From Cephalotrichum gorgonifer (Eukaryota > Ascomycota > Sordariomycetes > Microascales > Microascaceae): a stretch of 64,000 nt of DNA. Under the pieces are notes generated by a model. That model saw only the letters and a program-made list of their open reading frames with translations, searched no databases and was not told where the DNA came from. Shown here piece by piece: positions 1 to 10,644 of this stretch. Each line of letters starts with the position of its first letter. Within the stretch, counting starts at the first letter, position 1. Location: positions 496,001 to 560,000 of the forward strand of contig ONZQ02000010.1 of NCBI GenBank assembly GCA_900312665.1. Reading direction: 5' to 3'. Made by a program: the position numbers and the translations under genes.

Positions 1-462
1 CCTCTCACCATCCTCGACGACCTCCCCATCAGCCATCACGATAGCCCCACACGTCAAGGGCCGCTGACTCTCCGGTCCTGGCTGCTGCAGATTCACAAAG
101 ATGCCCCTACGAATGTCAGCATCCCCACCCAACCATCCGTCCTCGGCGCAAGATAGATGGTCTGGACTCACGATGTGGCCCTCTGGGAGTCATGGCTTCC
201 GGACATCATCCGCTGGAGGCGGTCGACCCACTCCTCTCGCATAAAGATCTCGGGTGCGCCTCCAAGAAAGTCGCTGAAGTCAACATGGACCTCGCGGGCG
301 AATACCTCGTTATCGTGGTGGCGGACCTTTCATATTCGATTAGCATGTATGTAATGAGGCAAATGCGGCCCGGGTGGTTTGTGACGGTCTTACGAAGCGG
401 GCGACGGTGTCCTTAATAAAGGTCTTGTCTTGCTGAAAGACGGTGGGATCGTAGGAAGCCAT
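1..462 (-). CDS. SnoaL-like (NTF2-fold) domain protein, C-terminal part cut by window edge
   Basis: Three exons are visible on the minus strand: 462-394, 326-172 and 106-1, with introns GT..AG at 393-327 and 171-107. The start ATG (462-460) opens with MASYDPTVFQQDKTFIKDTV, the helical lead-in usual for small fungal SnoaL_4-type proteins. Exon 2 carries an acidic stretch VHVDFSDFLGGAPEIF. The frame stays open to base 1, so the C-terminus lies outside the window. These NTF2-fold proteins are usually about 140-180 residues. Some are enzymes (dehydratase or cyclase-like) but many have no known substrate, and nothing here fixes one. A TATA-like string lies about 50-60 bases upstream of the ATG at 514-521. 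Exon phases (0, 2) match exactly, which supports the model. The family call comes from overall sequence pattern and is moderate. Confidence 0.65.
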
Positions 463-1766
463 GTTGGAGTTTATAGGTGGATAATATCGGGGGTATTTTG
501 AGTTAATGGATGAGTATATATGGTGCCCTGAGAGAGAATATCGGCCGAATTTCTTCTTATTATATACTTAGGACTTGTTAGCTGATGTTTCGAGATACTG
601 GGGCGCCTATGCCCAAGCCTATCCAGGAAACGCTGTCGGCCCGGCCCGCTAGGGTAGACATCCAGTCGGAGTGGACCGCCATCGGGTCAGGTTGGCCCAA
701 TTACCGGTCACCACATCAATCCCACTAACTATGCATGGCGGATTCATGCCCAAGGTACGCCTGTTAAAAAACTACTGGATGCAGAAGGGGACCGGATATC
801 CCCTTAGGCGCGAGACGTGGCGGGCTTGCGTGAATGATTGGCTGGTCACACGCAGCTGTGGTGAGGCGGACGAGGAGGAGCTGACCACTGGTTCGTTAGA
901 ATTGATGTATCAACGGCGACCAGCCACGAAGTTGTCCATTCTGTCTACTGATACTTGGGTTTACGTGTTGTCAGCCCCACAGGTAGTGCCCAAGCGAGCC
1001 GTGAACCCCGGTACGGTCTAGAGTTTTGTTACCGCGGCGAGCCAATGCTAGCCATTTAGGAGCTTCCCAGTGCGCCGACGGGACCCTGGAGAGAAATCGG
1101 GGCACACCTTGCCACGGATCAACGCCCTCACAAGCTGGTAAGATGGGGATCATAAAACGTAGGGGACTCTCCTGCGTGGCATAGATATCCGAGATCGGGG
1201 CGTGCTCCTGAGGAGATACCGAGAGGGTCGGGTAATCACGCCCACCCAGATAGGAAGAACGACGTAAGCGGTTTGGGCTTTCCTATCTAAATCTTTCGCA
1301 ATGTAGCACGCAAATGAGCGGGATAAAAATGTGTAAAATTTTTGAAATTGAAATATGAGCTGGTCTTTATTCTTCGAATCATGGATACCCATCCAAAATT
1401 CTAGAACAGAAAGGAAGTGCACTTAAGGGATAGCTTAGCGCGTAAAGGGCCAGAGCACCAACGAAACAGACCGCGGCCCAGTCATGCCATTCATTAGCCG
1501 CTCAGTCAATGTTCCCTTAGCCAGCGAATGGTTGATTTCGGCTTCTTGAGCTTATTCGGTGCCGCCAAATAAGCTAGGGAGAGTCTGCGCAGATGTCATG
1601 AAGACGGGAGGCCAATATAAAAAAGGTAGGGAATGGCCGCCCTGTGACGTAATATTCTCCATCAGCTATGATATTCGCGCCACATAGACTTCCCATTATT
1701 CATCTTTTACCTGCCTAGTGCCTGGGTGTCTACGTAGATGCGCCTTCTGTTACCCAAGCTCACGAA
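463..1766. other. intergenic, no supported gene
   Basis: Short frames only (for example + 671-1021), without family likeness, splice structure or coding-style composition. No repeat or RNA gene was recognised. It contains the promoters of the left-edge SnoaL gene (-) and of the DUF6914-like gene (+). Confidence 0.5.
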
Positions 1767-2368
1767 ATGCCATCCAACAAAGACCGTCTCTACGTCGCCC
1801 TCTATGTCCGTAGCGGCGAAGCCACAATGCCAGGAGGTGAAGACAAGTTAGACAATCTCTTGCCCTGCCCTAGTAATCGTAGCTAACAGAAGCAAGATAT
1901 CACTGGGCTCTCTTCGTCGGGCCCAAGGAAGAGACCCATTTGTCGAAAGGCAAACGCTACCATGCCAAACAAAGAGTAGATAATAGGTCCGGGCAATCGG
2001 TATGGGAGTTCGAAGGGCGAAACACCCGCACGGAAGCTAGTGCGATGATCTTAGTCCGCGTTCTGGTTGCCAAGATCATAGACGTGGGCCGTTTGACATC
2101 CGTCCTGCAGAGTGTGCCCGTTCGAGGATTGGAGCCGCGATGGAATTGCGTCGAATGGGTGAGGGAGGCTTTGGAGCGATTGCAGAAGGATGGAAAATCC
2201 CTGGGCACCTCTGCACTTGACTGGCAGACGATACGTGACACGGCGATGTTGTATGTCGAGAAGAAAGCAGGGCAGCATAGATTCGATGGCAAGGCTGAGC
2301 CTGGCCAGTTCGATCTTGCCAAGGTGGCGACTTATGACTTGCTGGGAGGGAAGGAGACAACGCCTTGA
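1767..2368 (+). CDS. DUF6914-like fungal protein of unknown function
   Basis: Two exons, 1767-1846 and 1897-2368, joined across a 50-nt intron (donor gttaga, acceptor gcaag), give 183 residues. The start MPSNKDRLYVALYVRSG, the following KYHWALFVGPKEE and the C-terminal segment with RWNCVEWVREALERL fit the fungal DUF6914 family as I know it: a small cytosolic protein with a conserved WAL-VGPK strand and a Cys-Val-Glu-Trp helix. No enzymatic function is established for the family. The Cys in NCVEW and the His in YHWAL could suggest a papain-like or NlpC-like arrangement, but that is speculation. Splicing restores the YHWAL motif in frame, which supports the intron. It lies tail to tail with the APH-like gene, only 39 bases away. 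No signal peptide. Confidence 0.7.
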
Positions 2369-2407
2369 AATTTTGTTCGCCTGGTGCGACATGTCATTAA
2401 TGTATCA

Positions 2408-3268
2408 TTAGATTGCTGCAAACCATCTCCGTCTAATCGCTTCCATTTTCAGCTCTCGCGGCATGCTCGTTAAAAAATTGTCAACCTCCTCCTGCCAAAA
2501 CTGATTCATTGGAGCGGCGTTCCAAGCCGAGGCATATTCCCAGTATGGAGGCATCCACCCGGCCGTTTCCCAGTCAAGAATCCCCACGACTTCGTCGCCG
2601 CGAACTAGAATGTTAAAACTGCTTAAGTCGCCATGCGTGAAGACGGGCGTAAGCCAAGGTTCATCGTGGAAAGCACAAAGTTCGCGGAGGCCAGGCACAG
2701 AGTTGTCGTCCAGCTGGCTGGCCTCGATTCCGTCTCGAAGTTCCCTATGGAAGTCCTGGATAGTTCGAAAAGGACCCCAGCTAGACTTCCTCGGTAGACG
2801 CTCATCATAAACAGGGCCACCATCGATATTCGCGACGCCGACGTTATCTGGTGGTGGAATGTTGCGAAGCTGATCAACCATTGATCTTAGTTGCTCCAAA
2901 ATTCTCCTTTTGGACTCTGGAGATCGGAGACCCCAGCCAGTACTCGCCATTGTACCGTCGATCCTCTCCATGACGATATACGTGATGCCCTTGCGTGTGA
3001 AGGCGCAGTATACCTTTGGGACTGGGACCGAGGTGTTTCGCGATACAAATTGCATGGTGTTTGCCTCGGCGAGTGTCGTTAATTTTGACGCCTTGATACA
3101 TATCCTTGAGATAAAAACGATCGATCCGGACCAGGAGCTTGAGTGCCAAGAGAAGCACCGTCGCATTATTTTGTGCGCCACAACCGTGAGGAGTCGGTTC
3201 CAACGTGTGGCGTTGATCGGCTTGGATTCAACGACCATCGCCGTCGGATTTTGGGTGCCTGATGACAT
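2408..3268 (-). CDS. APH/choline-kinase-fold phosphotransferase-like protein
   Basis: One exon of 286 residues from the ATG at 3268; the frame is open to 3376, so a longer start cannot be excluded. The C-terminal half has the Brenner motif HGDLSSFN followed by GILDWETAGW, the catalytic loop and metal-binding Asp of the aminoglycoside phosphotransferase (APH, PF01636) superfamily. Upstream, LAEANTMQFV, SVPVPKVYCAF and TYIVMERIDG match the ATP-binding N-lobe of the large fungal APH expansion. Members phosphorylate small molecules or are of unknown substrate; drug resistance should not be assumed. The N-lobe before ISRICIK is less typical than the rest, so the first 50 residues may be mis-modelled or contain an unseen intron. 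Confidence 0.8.
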   Translation of the reverse strand: MSSGTQNPTAMVVESKPINATRWNRLLTVVAHKIMRRCFSWHSSSWSGSIVFISRICIKASKLTTLAEANTMQFVSRNTSVPVPKVYCAFTRKGITYIVMERIDGTMASTGWGLRSPESKRRILEQLRSMVDQLRNIPPPDNVGVANIDGGPVYDERLPRKSSWGPFRTIQDFHRELRDGIEASQLDDNSVPGLRELCAFHDEPWLTPVFTHGDLSSFNILVRGDEVVGILDWETAGWMPPYWEYASAWNAAPMNQFWQEEVDNFLTSMPRELKMEAIRRRWFAAI

Positions 3269-3678
3269 AGCAGTGCCAGAGAAATGGCTGGCTGGATCTT
3301 GTGAGCCATGCAGCGGCCACGGACGCGGAGTCCTGGGATTGGTTCCGAAAGCGCAGAGGTTGCGAGGCGCGAGCACGATCTCCTATTTAGATGGGCTGAC
3401 TTTTATTCTACGACGGCCAATGACAGCTCATCAGCGCCGGCACTTGAGCTTCACGTGTATCACGTGATCCCCGCCATTTTCCAACCTCCTGCCTTTTGCT
3501 GGAGCTCAAAGAAAAGGAATTCAAAGCAGGAAGGCGTGACGGAGACTGGGAGTTCCTTAAATTCCTATCATGGTCCCTTCCTACATGCGACACAAATATC
3601 AGAATCTAATCTCACCTCCAAACTCCAAACACCAAGCCCTTCTTCCCAACCATCCATCCTTGACTCTGCTGAATCATC
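3269..3678. promoter_or_regulatory. divergent intergenic region
   Basis: 410 bases between the APH-like gene (-) and the GPI-type surface protein gene (+), so it carries both promoters. The last 60 bases before the ATG at 3679 are C/A-rich (CCAAACACCAAGCCC-like), as is common for fungal 5' leaders. No other element was recognised. Confidence 0.4.
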
Positions 3679-4296
3679 ATGAAAGTCACGCAAAGCCTAA
3701 TCCTCGCCCTAGCGGCTCCACTCGTCGCAGCCCAGGATGCGCCGTGCTCCAACGAGGCTTGCACCTCGCTCTGCAACCGCACGCCCTCGTGCCTCTCGAC
3801 GCTCTTCGACCCCGCGACGGGTCTCTGCTATACCTTCTCCTGCGTGGTCGACAACTACTCGGCGCCCTCGAAGTTCCTCGGCTACCAGAAGCCTGGCGGA
3901 AGCTACACTTGCCCCGCCGATCAGCCTGTCCCTGGAGATCATGTCTCGCCCCCGCCCGAGGAGCCTGACCACTCCTCGACGGAGGCTGCTGCCCCGCCTC
4001 CGCCGACCGTTCAGGCGCCGAGTCCTACGCAGGGACCCGACGGGACTCCTACCTCCCTCACCACCCGCGTTCGAGGACAGACGACCAGTTCCAGTTTAGA
4101 CCAGGCGGGAACGAGCACGGGCGAGTCTGCTTCGAGGCCTACGGACGGCGGCAACCTAGGCGATTCGACTGGGGACACGACCAACGAAGGCGAGGGCGAC
4201 CCCGCAGCGCCGACTATCATTCTGCCAGATGCCGCGAAGCACCTGGGCGTCCCCATTTTGTCCCTGGTCGCCGCGTTTGCTCTCCACCTTTTCTAA
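3679..4296 (+). CDS. GPI-anchored-type Cys-rich cell surface protein
   Basis: Single exon, 205 residues. A signal peptide (about residues 1-18, MKVTQSLILALAAPLVAA) is followed by a compact domain with seven cysteines at residues 23, 28, 32, 38, 50, 55 and 78. Residues 85 to about 180 form a Ser/Thr/Pro-rich stalk, and a C-terminal hydrophobic tail ends VPILSLVAAFALHLF with no charged end. Signal, Cys module, Ser/Thr linker and hydrophobic tail are the usual plan of fungal GPI wall or plasma-membrane proteins. The Cys module does not match CFEM (eight Cys) and I cannot name it. The coding sequence is strongly GC-biased. Secretion and anchoring are inferred. It could be an adhesin-like or wall-organising protein. 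Confidence 0.75.
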   Translation: MKVTQSLILALAAPLVAAQDAPCSNEACTSLCNRTPSCLSTLFDPATGLCYTFSCVVDNYSAPSKFLGYQKPGGSYTCPADQPVPGDHVSPPPEEPDHSSTEAAAPPPPTVQAPSPTQGPDGTPTSLTTRVRGQTTSSSLDQAGTSTGESASRPTDGGNLGDSTGDTTNEGEGDPAAPTIILPDAAKHLGVPILSLVAAFALHLF

Positions 4297-5647
4297 GCAC
4301 TGGTCTTAGACACAAGTACACCTTTTTTTCACGACAGCACACGATCGAGTACGAGTTTTTCGATTTCGGATGATACATAATAATGCCATTTCGCAAAGGA
4401 GTTGAGGGGCTCGGGAAGGGCACGGGATACGGCGTCGAGGTTATTTCTACAATAGATGATGGTACGAAGGGTTTCACAGAGCACAGAGGAACAAGCCAAG
4501 ACGGCAAGGCATAGAATTCCCTTGCAATATCAGGTTGACGCACATGGTCGACTCATTAATAGAGCAATGCCACAGTTGGTCGTCCCTGTCCGTGAATTCG
4601 GTGGTTCCGAGTGACCCAGTGAGGTAAAAGAACCGCCTATCCCTTGTGCCAGTTCCTCCGCGCCGTAGCCAACGAATCTTCAAGAGTCCAGGCGCGTGGA
4701 GGACAACGAGAATTAAAGGTAGTCAGAGGCCCCGTTGGACCAGTCAAGTAAGCCGCCGAGCTCTCTCTGGGTCCCTCCCGCCGATCTCTGGGTGGTCAAC
4801 CCCTGGGGAAAACGGGCGATGACGCGCGCGGAACTTCTCTGATCAAGGTGCAGAAGGTAAGCAGGACATGTTTGCCACCGCCGGCTGGCCCTGACTGGGC
4901 GCAGGAACGCCCTCACGGGCGATAATATTATTCCGATCGGCGCTTTACTTCGCTCTGCTGCGGTCGTGAGGGCCGTGGCGGGATCATTTGATGGGTGGCC
5001 CCCTGTTTCAAGGGACAACCAAGAGGGAAGATAATGACGTCAACAAGACCATGCGGCCAAAGACCACCCAAGGCCGCACTTCCGCTTCGCCCTCATGATT
5101 CGCGATCTCCAGTTTCCGTTTTGATTATCTTCACTCTTTTAGGTATTTGGATCGTCGGCCAACAATGGTGATGAAATGAAGGAATAAGGGACTCGGCCAC
5201 CCTTGCGCCCGGTTCGACAAAAAGCGACCCATTCTCGCCCACGGACCGCCACAGCATCAACTGCCAATCCTGTTTTAGCCTGCAGAAGCTCAAACACTTG
5301 ACCCCGGATGATCAAACGGATGTCACAGATCCCGGACCCGGGAACAACCACCCACCTTCTCTTGAATCTGCTAGGTAAGCATTCTTCGAAGCGTCTTAAC
5401 GTCCTGGTAGTCCTCCTCCTCCAGTTTTCCCATGGCCCTCATTATCTCCGATATGGCATCTGTCACTTAAACCATTCGATTCGTACGTACATGCGGTAGA
5501 TCCGCAGCGTGAGATTTTTTTAATATCTGTCTTATTTTCTTATTATATTTTTCTTGTTCCGGAAATATTCAATTCTCTTCAATCCCTCGGTTGGGATTTC
5601 AACTTATATTTCCTCTTTCTTCTTCTTGATACCCTATTTACTTCACC
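4297..5647. other. intergenic, no supported gene
   Basis: 1.35 kb with only short overlapping frames on both strands. The final 130 bases (5514-5647) are T- and TC-rich, typical of a transcription start and 5' leader for the membrane protein beginning at 5648. Confidence 0.5.
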
Positions 5648-6463
5648 ATGTCGGGCTTACTCGGCGGACTCGGCGACCTGGTGGGCGGCGTTGGTGATAC
5701 GGTGGGAGGTGTTGGCGATGCGGTCGGAGGCGTTGGCAATGCTGTGGGAGACCTTGTCGGGGGCAGCCAGCCAACCCCTGCGACGGGTGGAAGTAACGAG
5801 GTCGCCGCGCCGAACAACAACGCAGCTGCGGAACCCACAAACACATCCGGGGGTCTCCTCGACGTGGTCGACGGCCTGCTTAGTCCCGTAAACCAAGACA
5901 ACAACGACGCCGCTACTCCAGAACAAACAACCCCGGCTGCTGTCGCAGATGAATCGGACCCGACGCCCATCGCGACACTGGTAGCCACGAGCCGGGCCGA
6001 TGCAATTCCAGCAGAAGCCTCGAGCACCCTGTTGACATCTACGCGGTCATCATCATCGACCACGAGCGCGGAGACGACAGCCGCAGCCAGGGAGACTGCT
6101 ATAGTGCCAGATAGGCAGGAGGAGCCAGAGGAGGAGACGGTACAAGGGCCGGCCGGCTCCCCCACGACCCCAGCAGTCGACAGCACCTCCACGCCGACCA
6201 ACGACTCAGGGCCACCAGGGATCAGCGGGGGGAACAACATCGTGCCCATCGTGGGTGCCTCCGCGGGCGGTGCTTTGTTCATCATCATTGTGGCCATTAT
6301 CATGATGACGAGGTACAGGAGGAAGAGGTGGCCATTTGCGCCGAAGGAGAGGGACTTCGTACTGATGGATGATGAGGTGGAGAAAGTGGATGCTGGTGGG
6401 AGAGGGGGGAAGTGGGACCCCAGCTCAAGGATTAGCAAGTTCATCACGAGCAAGAACTTTTAA
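5648..6463 (+). CDS. single-pass membrane protein with Gly-rich N-terminal repeats
   Basis: Single exon, 271 residues. Residues 4-39 are an amphipathic Gly/Val array built on a seven-residue unit (GDTVGGV, GDAVGGV, GNAVGDL). Then comes a long Ser/Thr/Asn/Pro-rich stretch (about 40-195), one transmembrane helix (about 200-222, VGASAGGALFIIIVAIIMM), and a basic stop-transfer RYRRKRW. The cytosolic tail of about 48 residues contains FVLMDDE and ends ITSKNF. The plan resembles fungal wall-stress-sensor or Mid2-like type I proteins. However, the N-terminus is not a classical cleavable signal peptide and no WSC domain is seen. No family could be named. An ORF of nearly the same span on the other strand is a shadow. 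Confidence 0.65.
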   Translation: MSGLLGGLGDLVGGVGDTVGGVGDAVGGVGNAVGDLVGGSQPTPATGGSNEVAAPNNNAAAEPTNTSGGLLDVVDGLLSPVNQDNNDAATPEQTTPAAVADESDPTPIATLVATSRADAIPAEASSTLLTSTRSSSSTTSAETTAAARETAIVPDRQEEPEEETVQGPAGSPTTPAVDSTSTPTNDSGPPGISGGNNIVPIVGASAGGALFIIIVAIIMMTRYRRKRWPFAPKERDFVLMDDEVEKVDAGGRGGKWDPSSRISKFITSKNF

Positions 6464-8030
6464 GGGGATGGGCTTGGAGGGGTGTTCCGTTTGGGGAAGC
6501 TAGAGTCAAGAACTCCACTGTTGCTTTTTACGATTCTGTTTGTTGGAAGGAGGTTACTGGGTTGCTTGCCGTGGTGGGCGAGTTGGTTAATGACATGATC
6601 TCGAGGCGTTTTACGGCTTGTGTTATGGGTTTCGAGTTTCCGACATTGGGCCGCATGAGAAGCACGGATCACCGTCAACCAGCAGGCAGGGAACCATAAT
6701 CATGCGGTTGCGATTTAGACGAATGAAAAAGGAGGCAAGTCCATATTCTCCATTGGTGTTAGTTTCCACCTCAGTGTGACGAGTGTTAAGAGCGCCCCGT
6801 GACAAGGTAGGAGCTCCCTTGGCGGGGGAAAGTGTAGGTAGTAGGGTGGGAGGTGTGGACTTGCCATTGGGACGTGAGGATAAAGACTGCCTGGACCTGG
6901 CGAGACTGGTGTTTCCTTTCGGGAGAGTCTTCTCGCATGACCCACGACCACCAGGTCTACGACGTAGTAAAATTTGAATCCCAACCAATGTTTCTCAATC
7001 ATTTATTCTAAATTTAATCGTAAGATTTTCCTAGTTCTCCGCTTCAGGAGAGACTCATACGATGCCGCGATGATGAACCGTTCCCAACAGAGGACGAGTG
7101 AGTGTTCAGTCTCGGGTCTCGACAAGATCCGAACTTTCTTCTTTGTTCAGACAGCAACAAATAATTTGCCTGTGTCGAGCAGGTCATCCCAGCACTGGAG
7201 CAGGTCCGAAGAGTACCTGCAACCGGAAGCGCCGGGAAGCAAATTCCAGCCTGCTGTAATGACGCCTCGTCTATGCCTTCCAAAGCGGATTTTGGGCCCG
7301 GGCAGCTACCGATAGTGGCTCCTCCCTCGACCTGGACTCCAGGGCATCTTCATTTAAGAACTATATCACCAACCTATCCCAATCGACCTTTACCTTAGAG
7401 TATCTTTGTGTTTGATAATGACGACAGCGTCGCTTGACAGATATCTCCTTAACCACATCCTCGTGTATAACTCGCCCTTGGGATATACTTAATTTTGAAA
7501 AGGATGATATGACATGTCTAAAATACAACATTCTCAAAATTGCTCCAAGTCAGGACGTGATCGGGGTTGGTGTCTCAACAAATATTCCCAGCCCTGATAG
7601 TCTCCGGTTTGGAGGCCTGGCACCGAAATCGTGTAGATATATTCGATTTTGTCACGTTGATTGTTACTTTCTGGATCACATAGGCGGGAGAATCCTGAAG
7701 GAGCGATCCAGCTTGCCTGCATCGTCAGCATGCGCAGTATTGAGCAACTTTGAGCGCTTACTTCGCCGAATCGTTACCTCTAGAGGTTACCCTACCTGTC
7801 ACGGGATGCTGAACAATGTATAGTGGGTGGTGGCAGAAAGTAATGCAGATCCCCGAAAGGCATATTGGTAAGTTATACCCGCCCTGAGCTTTTTGGCGGC
7901 AGTGTGCATTGCTAGAAGTAATATATAAGTGAATACTTTGTCCTGTGCTTTTGAAAATTGTCTGCTGGATTGTTCGCATCAAGATTCTTGAGGTTGCCAA
8001 GTTCGATTTTGACACCTACGTTTTCTCAAC
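6464..8030. other. intergenic, no supported gene
   Basis: 1.57 kb. Frames on both strands are short and without family likeness. The last part is the promoter of the DJ-1-like gene. No repeat was recognised. Confidence 0.5.
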
Positions 8031-9081
8031 ATGAAGGCTTATCTATCCGGGGTATTGCTGATGTTGCTGCCGCTATGGTCCCTATCCGGACTCGCAGGGG
8101 CGGATATTCCTCCTCCGACGGAGGAGCAGGAGAGAAATCAGAATGATCCGCTCTCTTTCGGCCTGGTACGTCAGTTAGTCTTGTAGCTCACTGAACAAGG
8201 CTAGAGAATTAACCATCATGGACTCAGGTTATCTTTGACGGATTTGAGCCTTTGGACGTATGGGGGCCATTGGAGGTGCTCTACAGGGTACATTATACTT
8301 ACTTCATGCAGCGATTGATTAGCTTCGAACCTGACCTCGTTTCTCATAGATGTCTTGGTTCTTCAACATCTCTCTCTCTGTAATCTCTCATTCAACTGGA
8401 CCCATATCGACTAGGCCTCCAGCTTTTCGCTCGGCTCCTGATGCGCCCATCCAAGACTTCGGCCATATCATTGGACCTGCCATGGAGGCGACCCATACTT
8501 TCCAGAATGCTCCTTCTTTGGATGTCATTATGGTGCCCGGGGGCGGGGGTCTTGACTATCTCCTCAGCATCAAGGACTCGACAAACCAGGATTTCTTCAA
8601 TCTCCGGTACGAAGAGGCCAAGTACGTACTTAGCGTGTGCACTGGGGCATTTGTCCTCGCCTCAGCCGGCCTGCTGGACGGGCGACGGGCGACTACGAGC
8701 AAATTCGCCTGGAATGAAGTCGTTGCTAGTCGTCCAGAGGTGGACTGGGTACCATCCGCCCGATGGGTCGAAGACGGCAACATCTGGACGAGCTCAGGCG
8801 TCTCCGCGGGCATAGACATGATGTATGCTTTTATGAAGCATTACTATGGGGAAAAAGAGATTAATATCGTTATGAACACTATCGAGTTCGCTCCTCATAC
8901 TGATTCTCATTGGGACCCATTCGCGGTCGTCCATGAAGTAAGTCGGTTTATGCCAGGATAGCTTGCTGCGTGCTAACACCCGCAAAAGGTGCCCGGGGCC
9001 GATCCGTCAGGAGGCACGGAAGACTGCTTCGGTCCAGTTGAGATGGATAGACAACTCGGGGTCACGCGTCTCGGATTGTGA
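8031..9081 (+). CDS. secreted DJ-1/PfpI-family protein (isonitrile hydratase-like)
   Basis: Four exons: 8031-8165, 8228-8287, 8350-8937 and 8989-9081, giving 291 residues. All junction phases are 0. The last intron (gtaagt...gctaac...aaaag) is textbook, and exon 4 adds a 30-residue tail with a Cys. The protein starts with a signal peptide (about residues 1-24, MKAYLSGVLLMLLPLWSLSG). The DJ-1/PfpI fold follows: VIFDGFEPLDVWGPLEVL, then DVIMVPGGGG, then the nucleophile elbow VLSVCTGAFVLASAGLLDGR, whose Cys is the usual catalytic residue. TSSGVSAGIDMM and a final helix complete it. Relatives include isonitrile hydratases and AraC-type N-domains; the reaction here is unknown. A signal peptide on this normally cytosolic fold is the odd feature. 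A shorter reading ending at 8961 without the last intron is less likely. Confidence 0.8.
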
Positions 9082-9634
9082 TATCGGATTTGGAACGGCG
9101 ATAACGGGTGATATGCTTTTGGCTCAAGCGAGATCACTCTCAGCGTATCGGAGTCTCATCAACTTTGGGATGACTAGTTATTCGTCTGACTGCATTCCCT
9201 CTTTTTTCTTCAAACATGAAGTCGGCTTCGTTTCTCATCCTGTGGTATTTTTCTAATCCACTCCGTACAACCACTGGTGTTTACCAAACTGTCAATGAGA
9301 TCAGCTAATCCCACTCCTTCTCCTGGTCGCGCATAGGCCAGACCGAGGCATTCACGAAGACGGAGAGTACTCTGCGTTTGGCCTTGGAGCATGTCAAGAC
9401 CACCGTGCACATAATTTTGGGTGGCTGTAACTCAGTTGAATACTCTGCTAGACGACAAATACCAAATTTAGTGCTATTGGTAAGGCCATTTAGATCCCGT
9501 GGTCTAACGGAGGTAGATGCTGAGGTAGGTATCGAGACGGGGATATATGACTCCAAGTCCAGATTCAAAATGATCAGAGGTGAATAGCATGGTTAAAAGC
9601 CGACCGCAATAGCAGCCGAGACATATTCCAGCCC
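9082..9634. other. intergenic between convergent genes, no supported gene
   Basis: 553 bases separating the 3' ends of the DJ-1-like gene (+) and the UPF0303-like gene (-). It holds only short frames on both strands. Nothing recognised. Confidence 0.5.
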
Positions 9635-10312
9635 CTAAGCTACAGGTTCCCAGTTCTCCTCGACCACGTCGACGATGACGCCATGGTCCTCATGCTGCTT
9701 GAGCCCGCTCACGACAACTACCGCGACGAGTCCCTCCACTCCACGCACGCGAATCGGGATAGCGCCGCCATGGATAGCGTAGCCGGCAGCCTGCTCATCG
9801 CTCAGGCCGAACTTGGCCGCGAAGGCGGCTTGGTCCCCGGCGTACTTGCAGTTGAGGAACCAGCTGCTGCACCCCCAGCGCATGACGCTGCGGCGCTTCC
9901 TCTGGACCCAGACCTCGTTGTCCGGGTTGACGCCGGCGCCGGTGGTGGTCTGGAAGACAGTTAGGCCGTTGGCCAGAGTGATGGAGATGAGGGCGGGTCG
10001 CGGCTCGGGAGCCAGGCGGGCGTAGAGGAGGTTGCCGAGCTCCCAGGCATCAACTGAGGTGAAGGCGTCGAAGGTGAATGAGTCACCCCGGGCTGTGAGA
10101 GTCTCAACCTAGATTTCCCCGAGTCAGGAAGCAGAGCTTAGCTTGCAGGGAGGGGAAGGAAACTGAGCAGGCGGGGGTAGGCGGCAAGCTCTTACGTCCT
10201 CGGGCGGGCTATTTATTGTGACAGCCGATCCGTTCAGGTTTCGGACGGCCTTGACGGCGGCTTCGTGGCCGGCGCCAATGGCGCTGCGTCGGCGTAGGAC
10301 TTGATGAGACAT
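9635..10312 (-). CDS. UPF0303 / haem-degrading-domain protein (YBR137W-like)
   Basis: Two exons, 10312-10196 and 10108-9635, with an 87-nt intron (gtaaga...tctag, phase 0), give 196 residues. The domain reads FTFDAFTSVDAWELGNLL, then ISITLANGLTVFQTTTGAGVNPDNEVWVQRKR, a central Arg-Arg helix, YAIHGGAIPIRVRG and a final VVVVSGLKQHEDHGVIVD. The spacing and the HGG-PIRV and SGL-Q-EDH signatures are those of the UPF0303 branch of the haem-degrading (former DUF336) superfamily. Yeast Ybr137w belongs to the same family and has been linked to tail-anchored protein insertion. Cytosolic; no signal peptide. The first about 40 residues (MSHQVLRRRSAIGAGHEAAV) are less conserved. Length and intact core suggest a functional gene. 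The reaction, if any, is unknown. Confidence 0.8.
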
Positions 10313-10644
10313 TGTGTGGTCTTTCGTCGGCGAGTGCTTGTAGAGACTCCGAATAGAATAAACGTGGAAAGAGTGAGGAGGTGAAATAGGAAGGATTTCC
10401 CCCTCCCTCTCAGCTTTAGTGGGGAAGGTCGTCATGATCCGCCACCCAGCGTTTTAGCACGAAAATGAACCCGTTTGCTGACACTAGCGACTGTTTCAAT
10501 ACGACTTATTAAGCTATTTTCAGGGGCGGGCCGATTAAGCCCGCCGCACCGCGGCCAAGTTAACCTGGTTCTGGGAAGATAGACAGACCCAAGAACGATA
10601 ACTTTTTGCGATGAAATCCTGCGCGTGAATGGGGGTGGCATATC
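10313..10644. other. intergenic, no supported gene
   Basis: 332 bases between the start of the UPF0303-like gene and the 3' end of the deaminase gene, both on the minus strand. Holds the UPF0303 promoter; nothing else seen. Confidence 0.4.

Noticed and set aside
671..1021. 116-codon plus frame
   Set aside because: No family match, no conserved pattern, length expected by chance at this GC content.
5638..6453. Minus-strand frame of 271 codons opposite the Gly-rich membrane protein
   Set aside because: Shadow: the plus strand has a coherent repeat, TM helix and basic stop-transfer; the minus reading has none.
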